Positions 1 through 8,650 of a stretch of DNA of 64,000 nucleotides are shown here, piece by piece. Below the pieces are notes generated by a model. It worked only from the letters and a program-made list of their open reading frames with translations. It ran no database searches and was not told where the DNA came from. Positions within the stretch are counted from its first letter, which is position 1, and every line of letters starts with the position of its first letter. Origin of the DNA: Wenyingzhuangia gilva (lineage in GTDB: Bacteria; Bacteroidota; Bacteroidia; Flavobacteriales; Flavobacteriaceae). Made by a program: the position numbers and the translations under genes. Location of the stretch: NCBI RefSeq assembly GCF_030519655.1, contig NZ_JAUMIT010000001.1, positions 868,001 to 932,000 on the forward strand, written 5' to 3'.

Positions 1-2
1 AC

Positions 3-476
3 AAAGAATTAAAATTATCAACTTCTTTAGATAAAAAATTTAAAAGTGATTTGATGGTAAAAATTTATTATCAATCTGGTTTAAGATATTTAAAATTGGC
101 AAATCTTGTAGAGATTAGCTCAAATGATACTATCAAGGAGAAATTTTTAGAAATAGATGCTATTAACAACGTTAAAGCAAATTTAAGCTTAGAAACTGAA
201 GATTTTATAGCCAACCTTAGCTTGGGTAGTAATTTTGTCTTAAATGGTATTACAGAAAGTCAAAAAATTAACGCATCAAGCAAAAGTTTTTATGACGCTT
301 TTAATTTTAAAAGTAAAAAAGCTTATGTGGAAGCCAAAACTTCTCAAGTAGGAGTAAACGTAACTAATTTTTTAGATGCGAATGCCAAATATAAAGCTGA
401 GATTGTTTATACTGGAAATCCTTATTCTATAAATGAAAAAACTTTCTTAGGAAAAGTTATAAGTAAAAAGGAATAG
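3..476 (+). CDS. C-terminal part of DUF2807-like (head GIN domain) protein, truncated by window edge
   Basis: The reading frame is open from base 3, so the real start lies left of the window and the TTG/ATG at 51-56 is internal. The visible 157 residues alternate short hydrophobic and polar stretches, as in a right-handed beta-solenoid. They end with IVYTGNP, which resembles the end of DUF2807 'putative auto-transporter adhesin, head GIN' proteins common in Bacteroidota. Proteins of this family are usually exported, but the signal peptide would be outside the window. Function is unknown in general. It could be another beta-solenoid family, since only the last part is visible. Confidence 0.55.
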   Translation, partial: KELKLSTSLDKKFKSDLMVKIYYQSGLRYLKLANLVEISSNDTIKEKFLEIDAINNVKANLSLETEDFIANLSLGSNFVLNGITESQKINASSKSFYDAFNFKSKKAYVEAKTSQVGVNVTNFLDANAKYKAEIVYTGNPYSINEKTFLGKVISKKE

Positions 477-504
477 GATAAATATGTATGATTATAATTT
501 GTTG

Positions 505-512
505 TATATTTG
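505..512 (+). promoter_or_regulatory. TAnnTTTG -7 box before tatA
   Basis: TATATTTG sits 24 bases upstream of the tatA ATG and matches the Bacteroidota housekeeping -7 consensus TAnnTTTG. No clear -33 TTG box is visible at the usual distance, so this is a half-match. Confidence 0.5.
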
Positions 513-536
513 CTAACGATTTAAAATTTAATTAAA

Positions 537-725
537 ATGAATGTTTTAAATATATCCCTAGGAATTATGGGAATGAATGAATGGGTTATCATAGCGGTAA
601 TCGTTTTGTTATTGTTTGGAGGTAGAAAAATTCCTGAGTTGATGAAAGGTCTTGGAGGTGGAATTAAAGAATTTAAAAAAGCTACCAAAGAAGAAGATAA
701 TAAAAAGGAAGAAGAGACGAAGTAA
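537..725 (+). CDS. tatA: Sec-independent protein translocase subunit TatA/TatE
   Basis: This 62-residue protein is a TatA/E-type component of the twin-arginine translocase, which moves folded proteins across the inner membrane. It has one N-terminal hydrophobic helix (about residues 15-28, [14 protein letters not shown]), the family hinge FGGRKIPEL, an amphipathic helix ([12 protein letters not shown]) and a highly charged Lys/Glu tail. The length is normal for a short TatA. TatC is not in the window, as is common in Flavobacteriia, where tatA is often alone. It is a single-gene unit: a -7 box lies upstream and a strong hairpin terminator immediately downstream. Confidence 0.93.
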   Translation: MNVLNISLGIMGMNEWVIIAVIVLLLFGGRKIPELMKGLGGGIKEFKKATKEEDNKKEEETK

Positions 726-749
726 TAATAATTACTTTTTAAAAAATAT

Positions 750-775
750 ACCTATTCGAAAGAGTAGGTTTTTTT
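750..775 (+). terminator. Rho-independent terminator after tatA
   Basis: An 8-bp stem (acctattc / gagtaggt, one G-T pair) closes a GAAA tetraloop and runs into seven T residues. It ends the tatA transcript just before the next gene. Confidence 0.85.
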
Positions 776-785
776 ATTTATATAC

Positions 786-1358
786 ATGAGTACAATAGAC
801 ATTTTAAAAAAATCATTCCAAGATTTAAAAGGATTTTGGAGCATTGCTTTACTTGCTTCTTTACCTTTAAGTTTATTACCTGGGTTTATGGTTTTAGATA
901 AAACTATTGGTTTGCTTTTAATTTTGGTTTTATCAGGTCCTTTTAGAGTGGGTTTGTCTAAAATAACTTTGAATATTGTTAACAAGCAACCTATTAAAAT
1001 GAGTTATATTTTTGATGGGTTTACATATTTTAAACATGCTTTAGGAGTCTTTTTGCTCTCTATGATATTTATAGGTTTAGGCTTGATCTGTTTTATTATT
1101 CCTGGTATTGTAATATTTATTTGGTTGTCTCAAGCATTTTTTATTTTGGTTGAAAATCCTTCTTCAGAACCTATAGAGGTCTTTAAGATTAGTAAAGAAA
1201 TGATGAAAGGAAACGAGATTAAATATTTAACAATTTTCATGATTTTTATTGTTATATCAGTAATTTTAATACTGTTTAAATTAATATTTATTAGTTTGTT
1301 AATTGTACCAATACAATATATCGTTTTCGCTAATTTTTATAATAGTTTAAAAAAATAG
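786..1358 (+). CDS. DUF975-like integral membrane protein
   Basis: This 190-residue protein has about five hydrophobic segments: residues 17-35, 40-55, 86-108, 110-125 and 150-182. It carries features of the DUF975 membrane family: a central IIPGIV motif, then a segment beginning FILVENP and the phrase KEMMKGNE. It probably resides in the inner membrane and has no known function. The ATG lies eleven bases after the tatA terminator, so the promoter must overlap that hairpin or transcription must read through. No catalytic residues stand out. The assignment rests on remembered family patterns and would need a profile search. Confidence 0.6.
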   Translation: MSTIDILKKSFQDLKGFWSIALLASLPLSLLPGFMVLDKTIGLLLILVLSGPFRVGLSKITLNIVNKQPIKMSYIFDGFTYFKHALGVFLLSMIFIGLGLICFIIPGIVIFIWLSQAFFILVENPSSEPIEVFKISKEMMKGNEIKYLTIFMIFIVISVILILFKLIFISLLIVPIQYIVFANFYNSLKK

Positions 1359-1388
1359 TTCAGATGTTTTTCATAGTTTTAAGACAAC

Positions 1389-2891
1389 ATGAAAAACAAA
1401 TTTCTTTTTATACTCGTATTACTTTACAGAGTAACATTTAGCCAAAGTTCGATAGGTTTTATAGACAACTATTCTGGTGTTGAGAGTGTTGTTTATAACC
1501 CTGCAAATATCTTAGATACCCGATATAAGTATGATATTAATATTATTTCTTTAAGTGGTAGTATCGGTAATCAATATTTATCCGTAAATCCTTTTCAAAT
1601 TATTAAGGATTTAAATTTTGGTTTAAATGATATTAAGCCCACATATAGTGCCTTTAAATACAATAGAGAATTAACTTCCAGTTTTGGTATTAAACATATA
1701 GATAATTATACAATATCTAGTGAATCTTCTTCAAATAGAAATGCTTATGGTAATTTCACTGCTTTAGGACCTTCTTTTTTATGGACGATTAATAAATACA
1801 ATGCTGTAGCTTTTACAACTGCTATAAAATCATATGGACATGCTTTTAAGTTAAATACTTTACTATATAATAATGTTACCAATAAAGCTTTTGAAAACAC
1901 TTCTTTTAACTCTGAGGATGATTTACAAAATTTTAAAGACAATTTAGAAATTACTCCAAGAAATTATTCACAAGCATTTTTATGGGCAGAAACTGGTTTT
2001 TCTTATGCAGGTATTGTTAAACATACTGCTAATGATTTTTTAAAATTAGGTGTTAGTTTTAAGTTTTTAAGAGGTATTAGAACAGGAGCAATTTATTCTA
2101 ATGATTTAAACTTAGATTTTCAATTTAATGAAAATAAACCTAAAGAAAGTAGATTAGATTTTAAAGGTAATGTTACCAATCTTTATGCTTTAAAAGGTGC
2201 TAATTTTGGAATGGGGCTAGATGTTGGTTTTGTTTATGAAAAAAGAAACAAAACATTTCCTATAAATTTAAGAGATAAATCAGGAAATATTTATTTTAGT
2301 AAAGCTCCTTATTCTTATAAAATTGGAGTATCAATCACTGATGTTGGTTTTTTAAATTATAATAATGTTTTTACCAATAAAGACAATCCTAATCTAATTA
2401 ATGTTGATTTGACATCTCCAAGCTACAATTTTAATATTGAAAATTATTTAACAATAACGACTTTAGAATCTGAAAAACAAACATATTTGTTACCTACAAC
2501 GGGTAGATTTAATTTTGATTATAACATTAATGATAAATGGTACATAAACACAAATTTTGATGTTTATATGTTAAGTTCTACTAACGTTAAACAAATAAAA
2601 TATATCTCTAATTTTGTTGTTAGTCCTCGTTACGAAACCATTCATTTTTCTGCTTTTTTACCTGTGAGCATTAATAAATTTGGAATTTTTAAAGCAGGAA
2701 TTGGTATCAGAACTGGTTATTTTTTTGCGGGAAGTTCCTCCATTATCACAAATCTTAGTAACTATTCAAAAGAAGGTGATTTTTTTATAGGTTTTAAAAT
2801 ACCTATCTATAATAAAAGAGTAATTAAAGAATATAAGAACTCTTTAAACCATAAACTTATCTCCCCTCCAAAACTAAAGAGTAGGAGATAA
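1389..2891 (+). CDS. DUF5723-like outer-membrane beta-barrel protein
   Basis: This 500-residue protein begins with a signal peptide (about residues 1-18, ending TFSQ). The N-terminal motif GFIDNYSGVESVVYNPANI resembles DUF5723 proteins, a Bacteroidota family of predicted outer-membrane barrels. The rest is rich in alternating aromatic and polar residues, Asn and Tyr, with many short strands, as expected for a barrel of the FadL/PorV type. Its role is unknown; transport or a structural role in the outer membrane is a guess. It ends 16 bases before the convergent stop of the SPFH gene, with no room for a separate terminator. Confidence 0.65.
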   Translation: MKNKFLFILVLLYRVTFSQSSIGFIDNYSGVESVVYNPANILDTRYKYDINIISLSGSIGNQYLSVNPFQIIKDLNFGLNDIKPTYSAFKYNRELTSSFGIKHIDNYTISSESSSNRNAYGNFTALGPSFLWTINKYNAVAFTTAIKSYGHAFKLNTLLYNNVTNKAFENTSFNSEDDLQNFKDNLEITPRNYSQAFLWAETGFSYAGIVKHTANDFLKLGVSFKFLRGIRTGAIYSNDLNLDFQFNENKPKESRLDFKGNVTNLYALKGANFGMGLDVGFVYEKRNKTFPINLRDKSGNIYFSKAPYSYKIGVSITDVGFLNYNNVFTNKDNPNLINVDLTSPSYNFNIENYLTITTLESEKQTYLLPTTGRFNFDYNINDKWYINTNFDVYMLSSTNVKQIKYISNFVVSPRYETIHFSAFLPVSINKFGIFKAGIGIRTGYFFAGSSSIITNLSNYSKEGDFFIGFKIPIYNKRVIKEYKNSLNHKLISPPKLKSRR

Positions 2892-2907
2892 GTGATAGAT
2901 GAAATAC

Positions 2908-3813
2908 TTATTTATTTTTATTAGAACTTTCTTGAATTTTATTAGCAGCAACCAAACTTGTTACCATATCATTTAACATGCTACTAGCAGCATTAGGATT
3001 GTTTGGTAATAATATTAAATTACTGTTACTTTCTGATCCTATCGATTGTAATGTATCATAATGTTGGGTAATTACAATTAATGCAGAAGCTTCTTGACTG
3101 TTAATTCCAGCTTTATTTAAAACATCTACAGATTCTTCTAAACCACGAGCAATTTCTCTACGTTGATCTGCAATTCCTTTTCCTTGTAGACGTTTGCTTT
3201 CAGCTTCACCTCGTGCTCTTTCTACTATAGAAATTCTTTGAGCATCACCTTCAAATTGAGCGGCAATTTTTTCTCGTTCAGCAGCATTAATTCGGTTCAT
3301 TGCTGCTTTTACTTGTGCATCAGGATCTATATCTGTTACCAAAGCTTTCACAATGTCATATCCATAACTTAACATGGCTTCTTTAAGCTCTCTTTGTATA
3401 GCTAGTGCAATATCATCTTTTTTCTCAAAAACATCGTCTAATTTCATTTTTGGTACTTCTGCACGAACTACATCAAAAATATAAGCAGTGATTTGATCAT
3501 GTGGATTCTGTAATTTGTAAAAAGCATCTTCTACTTTTTCTCTTAAAATTTGAAATTGTACTGATATTTTCATTTGAACAAAAACATCATCTTTTGTTTT
3601 TGTTTCAACTAATACATCTAGTTGCTGAATTTTTAAACTCACTCTTCCTGCAATTTTATCTATCAAAGGAATTTTAAAATTTAATCCGGCTTGTCTTGTT
3701 CCAACAAATTTTCCAAATCTTTCAACAATGGCTGTGGTTTGTTGTTGAACGGTAAATATTCCTAAAAATAATATTATTATAATTGGAATTAAAATAGGTA
3801 ATGATTCTAACAT
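2908..3813 (-). CDS. SPFH/Band 7 (stomatin-like) membrane protein
   Basis: This 301-residue protein has an N-terminal membrane anchor (residues 5-23). An SPFH/Band 7 domain follows (about residues 25-200), recognisable from VERFGKFVGTRQAGLNFKIP and DVFVQMKISVQFQI. A charged coiled-coil region comes next (EREKIAAQFEGDAQRISIVERA). The family assembles large ring-shaped oligomers in membranes and is linked to protease control or membrane organisation; this member resembles the paraslipin/SLP-2 group. No NfeD partner gene is next to it, which is the usual companion. It lies downstream of gltX in the same direction but behind a strong terminator, so it probably has its own promoter. Confidence 0.88.
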   Translation of the reverse strand: MLESLPILIPIIIILFLGIFTVQQQTTAIVERFGKFVGTRQAGLNFKIPLIDKIAGRVSLKIQQLDVLVETKTKDDVFVQMKISVQFQILREKVEDAFYKLQNPHDQITAYIFDVVRAEVPKMKLDDVFEKKDDIALAIQRELKEAMLSYGYDIVKALVTDIDPDAQVKAAMNRINAAEREKIAAQFEGDAQRISIVERARGEAESKRLQGKGIADQRREIARGLEESVDVLNKAGINSQEASALIVITQHYDTLQSIGSESNSNLILLPNNPNAASSMLNDMVTSLVAANKIQESSNKNK

Positions 3814-3843
3814 TGTGTTTTTCTTTTAAAGGTACAGTTTTAA

Positions 3844-3880
3844 ATATAAAAAAAGCCCTGAGTTTTAACTCAGGGCTTTT
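3844..3880 (-). terminator. Terminator of gltX
   Basis: A near-perfect hairpin (aaaagccctgagtt paired with aactcagggctttt) is followed on the minus strand by a run of seven T residues. It lies directly after the gltX stop and before the SPFH start. Confidence 0.9.
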
Positions 3881-3897
3881 AATTTTTTGAAGTATAA

Positions 3898-5412
3898 TTA
3901 ACCTAATTTTTTAATGGCATTTTCAATTCTTTGCAAAGTATTTTCTTTACCAATCATTTCAATTATATCAAATAGGTGAGGACCTTTCATTTCTCCAACA
4001 ATGCATAATCTTAAAGGAGGCATAACTTTTCCAAACCCTAATTCCTTTTCAGTTAAATATGCTTTTACTTTATTTTCGATTTCAAGACTCTTAAAATCTT
4101 CTATGTTTTTAATGATTTCTTTTACCTCTAACACAATGTCTTTAGTGTCTGGCTTCCATTGTTTTTTAATAGCTTTTTCATCATAACTGTTCGGATTTAC
4201 GAAATAGTAATCTGCTAAATCCCATAAATCTTTTGTAAAAACGGCTCTTTCTTTTACTTGATTAATCACTTCAACAACATAATTTTTATCAAAATCATTA
4301 ATTTTTTCTTTATTTAATTCAATAAAAGCCTCAGCAATTTCTTCATTGTTTTTTTGTTGCATGTATTGCTGATTGAACCAGTTTGTTTTTTCAGGACTAA
4401 ATTTTGCTCCAGATTTCGAAACTCTTTCAATGCTAAATACTTTTGCTAATTCCTCTAAAGAAAATATTTCTTGTTCTGTTCCAGGATTCCATCCTAATAA
4501 AGATAACATGTTGATGAACGCATCGTTAAAATATCCGTCTTCTCTATATCCTCTTGATACTTCTCCAGTCTCTTCATTTGTATAACTTAATGGAAACACA
4601 GGAAATCCTAATTTATCTCCATCACGTTTGCTAAGCTTACCTTTACCAACCGGTTTTAAAATTAGTGGTAAATGAGCAAATTTAGGGGCTATCCAGCCAA
4701 ATGCTTCATATAATAAAGTGTGTAATGGAAGAGAAGGTAACCATTCTTCACCTCGAATTACATGACTTATTTTCATTAAATGGTCATCAACAATATTTGC
4801 CAAATGATAGGTAGGCATCCCATCAGATTTAAATAAAATTTTATCATCTAAAGTATTTGTGTCAACTACTATTTCTCCGCGAATCATGTCATCCATAATC
4901 AATTTTTGATCTTTTGGAGTTTTGAATCTAATCACGTATTTCTCTCCCGAAACTAATTTTTGATTTACTTCTTCTTTAGATAAATGAATGGAATTGTTTA
5001 ATGTTTCACGTGAAACGTTGTTATAAACAAATACAGATTTTTCTGCTTCTGCTTTAGATCGTAAAGCATCTAATTCTTCAGCAGTATCAAAAGCGTAATA
5101 TGCTTGATTACTAGCTATTAAAGCATCAGCATATTTTTTATAAATTTCTTTTCTTTCAGATTGCCTGTAAGGTCCAAATTTTTCGTTTTTTCCAGGTCCT
5201 TCTTCATAAGGAATCCCGCACCATTCTAAAGCCTCAACAATATATTTTTCTGCATTTGCAACATATCTTGTTTGGTCTGTATCTTCAATTCTTAATACAA
5301 ATGTTCCGTTATGTTTTTTAGCAAATAAGTAATTAAATAATGCTGTTCTTACTCCTCCAATATGTAAAGGCCCTGTTGGACTAGGTGCAAAGCGTACACG
5401 TACATTTTCCAT
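3898..5412 (-). CDS. gltX: Glutamyl-tRNA synthetase
   Basis: This 504-residue class I aminoacyl-tRNA synthetase charges tRNA-Glu. The HIGH-type signature is APSPTGPLHIGG (residues 9-20) and the KMSKS-type loop is KLSKRDG (about residue 258). The helical anticodon-binding part fills the last 150 residues. The length is normal for bacterial GluRS. The ATG is supported by a TATATTTG box about 40 bases upstream on the minus strand. A parS-like 16-mer lies inside the coding sequence at 5002-5017. Neighbouring genes ybeY and mnmG are divergent; the pair shares a 142-bp intergenic promoter region. Confidence 0.97.
   Translation of the reverse strand: MENVRVRFAPSPTGPLHIGGVRTALFNYLFAKKHNGTFVLRIEDTDQTRYVANAEKYIVEALEWCGIPYEEGPGKNEKFGPYRQSERKEIYKKYADALIASNQAYYAFDTAEELDALRSKAEAEKSVFVYNNVSRETLNNSIHLSKEEVNQKLVSGEKYVIRFKTPKDQKLIMDDMIRGEIVVDTNTLDDKILFKSDGMPTYHLANIVDDHLMKISHVIRGEEWLPSLPLHTLLYEAFGWIAPKFAHLPLILKPVGKGKLSKRDGDKLGFPVFPLSYTNEETGEVSRGYREDGYFNDAFINMLSLLGWNPGTEQEIFSLEELAKVFSIERVSKSGAKFSPEKTNWFNQQYMQQKNNEEIAEAFIELNKEKINDFDKNYVVEVINQVKERAVFTKDLWDLADYYFVNPNSYDEKAIKKQWKPDTKDIVLEVKEIIKNIEDFKSLEIENKVKAYLTEKELGFGKVMPPLRLCIVGEMKGPHLFDIIEMIGKENTLQRIENAIKKLG
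5002..5017 (+). other. parS-like site inside gltX
   Basis: TGTTTCACGTGAAACG matches 15 of 16 bases of the ParB-binding parS consensus TGTTNCACGTGNAACA; only the last base differs. It lies within gltX codons, so amino acid sequence must tolerate it. Two more copies follow within 3 kb. Confidence 0.75.
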
Positions 5413-5452
5413 GATGGTGATTTTTTGTATTAGTGGTTGATTTATTCGTTTG

Positions 5453-5460
5453 CAAATATA
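5453..5460 (-). promoter_or_regulatory. TAnnTTTG -7 box of gltX
   Basis: The minus strand reads TATATTTG, about 40 bases before the gltX ATG, matching the Bacteroidota -7 consensus. Confidence 0.65.
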
Positions 5461-5528
5461 CTTTATCTGTTAAATTATTAATTATATATACTTTATTTTA
5501 TTGTGTTTCAACGTATCATCCTTTTTAC

Positions 5529-5536
5529 TACCTTTG
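5529..5536 (+). promoter_or_regulatory. TAnnTTTG -7 box of ybeY
   Basis: TACCTTTG lies 18 bases upstream of the ybeY ATG. A possible -33 element (GTTTC, 5505-5509) sits 19 bases further upstream, the spacing expected for Bacteroidota promoters. Confidence 0.65.
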
Positions 5537-5554
5537 CAAAACTAAATTTAGTAT

Positions 5555-5968
5555 ATGATTGCTTTTAATTATGAAACTGATTTTGAATTGGTTAATGAAG
5601 AAAAATATAGTAATTGGATTTCTAATTCTATTGTAAACGAAGGATTTGAAGAAGGAGAAATTAATTATATTTTTTGTGATGATGAATACCTTCATAAGTT
5701 GAATGTAGAATTTCTTGATCATGATACTTTAACGGATGTTATTAGTTTTGATTATTGTATGGGAAAACTCATTTCTGGTGATGTATTTATTTCTGTAGAA
5801 AGGGTTCAAGATAATGCTAAAGATTTAGGAATTTCATTTGAAGAAGAATTGCCAAGAGTTATGATTCATGGTGTTTTACATTATTGTGGATTTAAAGATA
5901 AATCTGAAGATGATGCAAACCAAATGAGAGCTAAAGAGGAACAGTATCTTTCTATTTTAGTAAAATAA
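5555..5968 (+). CDS. ybeY: Endoribonuclease YbeY (rRNA maturation)
   Basis: This 137-residue protein belongs to the UPF0054/YbeY single-strand endoribonuclease family, involved in 16S rRNA 3' end maturation and ribosome quality control. The zinc motif is HGVLHYCGFKDK. The first two histidines are present, but the third ligand position of the usual H-x3-H-x5-H holds Asp. As far as I recall this Asp variant is common in Bacteroidota and could still bind zinc. The protein is slightly shorter than E. coli YbeY. It is co-oriented with mnmG 79 bases downstream; the spacer holds a perfect parS site. Confidence 0.93.
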   Translation: MIAFNYETDFELVNEEKYSNWISNSIVNEGFEEGEINYIFCDDEYLHKLNVEFLDHDTLTDVISFDYCMGKLISGDVFISVERVQDNAKDLGISFEEELPRVMIHGVLHYCGFKDKSEDDANQMRAKEEQYLSILVK

Positions 5969-5974
5969 TTTTAT

Positions 5975-5990
5975 TGTTCCACGTGGAACA
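5975..5990 (+). other. parS site between ybeY and mnmG
   Basis: TGTTCCACGTGGAACA is a perfect 16-bp palindrome and matches the parS consensus TGTTNCACGTGNAACA at every defined base. It lies in the 79-bp gap between ybeY and mnmG. Confidence 0.85.
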
Positions 5991-6047
5991 AAAACAAGAT
6001 TTGTATTTAAGATTCACTTAAAACATTTCTTTAAACTTAAATTTTAT

Positions 6048-7925
6048 ATGAGTTTATTTACGGAAACTTACGATGTAATTGTTGTTGGAGCCGGACATGC
6101 TGGTTCAGAAGCTGCTGCTGCTGCTGCTAATATGGGTTCTAAAACTTTGTTGGTAACTATGAGTTTGCAAAACATTGCACAAATGAGTTGTAATCCTGCA
6201 ATGGGGGGAATTGCTAAAGGACAAATTGTAAGAGAAATTGATGCATTGGGCGGATACAGTGGAATTGTAACAGATAAAACTGCTATTCAATTTAAAATGT
6301 TAAATAAATCTAAAGGACCTGCTATGTGGAGTCCAAGAGCTCAATCTGATAGAATGCGTTTCTCTGAAGAGTGGCGTAACATGTTAGAGCAAACAGATAA
6401 TTTAGATTTTTATCAAGATATGATCAAAGGTTTGATTATTGAAGATGGAGAAATTAAAGGAGTTAAAACTGGATTAGGTTTCGAAATAAAAGCAAAATCG
6501 GTAATTATTACTGCGGGTACTTTTTTAAATGGATTGATTCATATTGGTGAAAAATCATTTGGTGGAGGAAGATCTGGTGAAAGTGCATCTACAGGAATTA
6601 CAGAAGATTTAATAAAAGTTGGTTTTGTAGCTGGAAGAATGAAAACAGGAACACCTCCAAGAGTGGATGCTCGTTCTTTAGATTTTTCTAAAATGATTGA
6701 ACAACCTGGAGATGAAAACCCTGAAAAGTTTTCTTATTTACCAACTACAAAACCACTAACTGAACAACGTTCTTGTTATATGAGTTATACTTCTCAAGAA
6801 GTACATGATTTATTGCGTACTGGTTTTGATCGTTCTCCAATGTTTAATGGTAGAATTCAATCTACTGGTCCTAGATATTGTCCTTCTATAGAAGATAAAA
6901 TTGACCGTTTTGCAACGAAAGACAGGCATCAAATTTTTGTTGAACCAGAAGGATGGAATACGGTAGAAATATATGTAAATGGTTTTTCAACTTCTTTACC
7001 TGAAGATGTTCAGGACAAAGCTTTACGTAAGGTTGATGGTTTTGAAAATGTAAAATTTTTGCGTTATGGTTATGCTATAGAGTATGATTATTTTCCTCCA
7101 ACACAATTAACACATTCTTTAGAAACTAAATTGGTTAAAGGATTGTTTTTTGCTGGTCAAATAAATGGAACTACCGGATATGAAGAAGCAGCTTCTCAAG
7201 GATTGATGGCAGGAATAAACGCTGCATTAAAAGTGCAACAAAGACCTCCCTTTATTCTAAAAAGAGATGAAGCTTATATAGGTGTTTTAATTGATGATTT
7301 AATTACAAAAGGAACAGAAGAACCATACAGGATGTTTACTTCTAGAGCAGAATATAGAACTTTATTACGTCAAGATAATGCAGATATTCGTTTAACGCCA
7401 ATTTCAAATGCTATTGGTTTGGCTTCTGATGAACGTTTAGAAAGAGTAAAAGAAAAGGTTAAAAATTCTGATTTATTAGTTCAGTTTTTACATGAATCAA
7501 GTATTAAACCAGAAGAGATAAATCCAATTTTAGAAGCTAAAGGATCTGCTACAATTAATCAATCTGTAAAGATGTTTAAAGTAGCTTCACGTCCACAAAT
7601 TGATTTTAAAGATGTGATTACTTTTCCAGGTGTTGCAAAATTTGTTGCTGAACATAATATTGATGCTGAAGCTATAGAACAAGCAGAGGTAAAGGTTAAA
7701 TATGCAGGTTACATTGAAAAGGAAAAGAATAATGCTGATAAGCTTCAGCGTCTAGAAAATATTAGTATTCCTAAAACTTTCGATTATTATAAAGTAAAAT
7801 CTTTGTCTATAGAAGCAAAACAGAAGTTAACAAAAATTCAACCTGTAACCATTTCACAAGCAAGTAGAATTAGTGGAGTTTCTCCATCAGATGTTTCCGT
7901 TTTATTGGTTTATATGGGGAGATAA
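6048..7925 (+). CDS. mnmG: tRNA uridine-5-carboxymethylaminomethyl modification enzyme MnmG
   Basis: This 625-residue FAD enzyme (GidA) acts with MnmE to install the carboxymethylaminomethyl group on the wobble uridine of certain tRNAs. The FAD-binding Rossmann motif is VVGAGHAG (residues 12-19). Family signatures CNPAMGGIAKG (around residue 48) and GRMKTGTPPRVD (around residue 200) are present, and the helical C-terminal domain that contacts MnmE is complete. Length is normal. MnmE is not in the window. The gene sits between two parS-like sites; mnmG is often close to the chromosome origin in bacteria, which fits. Confidence 0.97.
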   Translation: MSLFTETYDVIVVGAGHAGSEAAAAAANMGSKTLLVTMSLQNIAQMSCNPAMGGIAKGQIVREIDALGGYSGIVTDKTAIQFKMLNKSKGPAMWSPRAQSDRMRFSEEWRNMLEQTDNLDFYQDMIKGLIIEDGEIKGVKTGLGFEIKAKSVIITAGTFLNGLIHIGEKSFGGGRSGESASTGITEDLIKVGFVAGRMKTGTPPRVDARSLDFSKMIEQPGDENPEKFSYLPTTKPLTEQRSCYMSYTSQEVHDLLRTGFDRSPMFNGRIQSTGPRYCPSIEDKIDRFATKDRHQIFVEPEGWNTVEIYVNGFSTSLPEDVQDKALRKVDGFENVKFLRYGYAIEYDYFPPTQLTHSLETKLVKGLFFAGQINGTTGYEEAASQGLMAGINAALKVQQRPPFILKRDEAYIGVLIDDLITKGTEEPYRMFTSRAEYRTLLRQDNADIRLTPISNAIGLASDERLERVKEKVKNSDLLVQFLHESSIKPEEINPILEAKGSATINQSVKMFKVASRPQIDFKDVITFPGVAKFVAEHNIDAEAIEQAEVKVKYAGYIEKEKNNADKLQRLENISIPKTFDYYKVKSLSIEAKQKLTKIQPVTISQASRISGVSPSDVSVLLVYMGR

Positions 7926-7931
7926 AACAAA

Positions 7932-7947
7932 AGTTCCACGTGGAACA
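7932..7947 (+). other. parS-like site after mnmG
   Basis: AGTTCCACGTGGAACA matches 15 of 16 bases of the parS consensus (the first base differs). It lies between the mnmG stop and its terminator, mirroring the site before the gene. Confidence 0.78.
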
Positions 7948-7956
7948 AAACAAAAT

Positions 7957-7993
7957 AAAAACCGATATTTTAATACTAAAATATCGGTTTTTC
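7957..7993 (+). terminator. Terminator of mnmG
   Basis: A 12-bp perfect stem (accgatatttta / taaaatatcggt) with an ATAC loop is followed by TTTTT. The poly-A upstream extends the pairing. Confidence 0.88.
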
Positions 7994-8026
7994 GTTTATG
8001 TTAAGCTTGCTTTTTAAATAAAAACA

Positions 8027-8650
8027 ATGAAAAAAATATTTACAATTATATTGGTTATTTTAGGTATATCTATACTGTTGCCTAATTATATTATTAGTGT
8101 AAAAACAGAAAACAAGGTATATAATAATGTAAATGAAATACCTAAAAATAAAGTAGGGCTAGTTTTGGGAACTTCTAAATGGAATAGAGAAGGGGGTGTA
8201 AATTTATTTTTTAAATACAGAATTGATGCAGTTGTAGAATTGTATAATAACGGTAAAATTGAGTTTATTTTGGTTAGTGGAGATAATTCTACTATTGCAT
8301 ATAATGAACCTGAGTTTTTTAAAAAGGAATTAATAAAAAGAGGAATTCCTAAAGAAAAAATATTTTTAGATTATGCAGGATTTAGAACGCTAGATTCTGT
8401 AATTAGAGCATATAAAGTTTTTAATCAACAATCCTACACAGTTATTTCACAGGAATTCCATAATAAAAGAGCTATCTACATTGCTTCTTTAAATAATATA
8501 AATGCTATAGGATTTAATGCTAAAGATGTAACTAATGAATATGGTTTTAAAGTATATTTGCGAGAGTATTTAGCAAGAACCAAAGTTTTTATAGATATAT
8601 TATTTAATGTAAAATCTAAATTTTTAGGTCCTAAAATTGAAATAAAATAA
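8027..8650 (+). CDS. SanA/YdcF (DUF218) family envelope protein
   Basis: This 207-residue protein has one N-terminal hydrophobic anchor (residues 4-26) and then a DUF218/ElyC-SanA-YdcF domain outside the membrane. Typical SanA phrases are VLGTSKWNR, FKYRIDAVVELY, LVSGDN, LDYAGFRTLDSV and ISQEFHNKRA. In E. coli, SanA affects vancomycin sensitivity at high temperature and envelope integrity; the biochemical activity is not established. The stop codon directly abuts the start of the next gene, so the two are surely co-transcribed. Confidence 0.9.
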   Translation: MKKIFTIILVILGISILLPNYIISVKTENKVYNNVNEIPKNKVGLVLGTSKWNREGGVNLFFKYRIDAVVELYNNGKIEFILVSGDNSTIAYNEPEFFKKELIKRGIPKEKIFLDYAGFRTLDSVIRAYKVFNQQSYTVISQEFHNKRAIYIASLNNINAIGFNAKDVTNEYGFKVYLREYLARTKVFIDILFNVKSKFLGPKIEIK

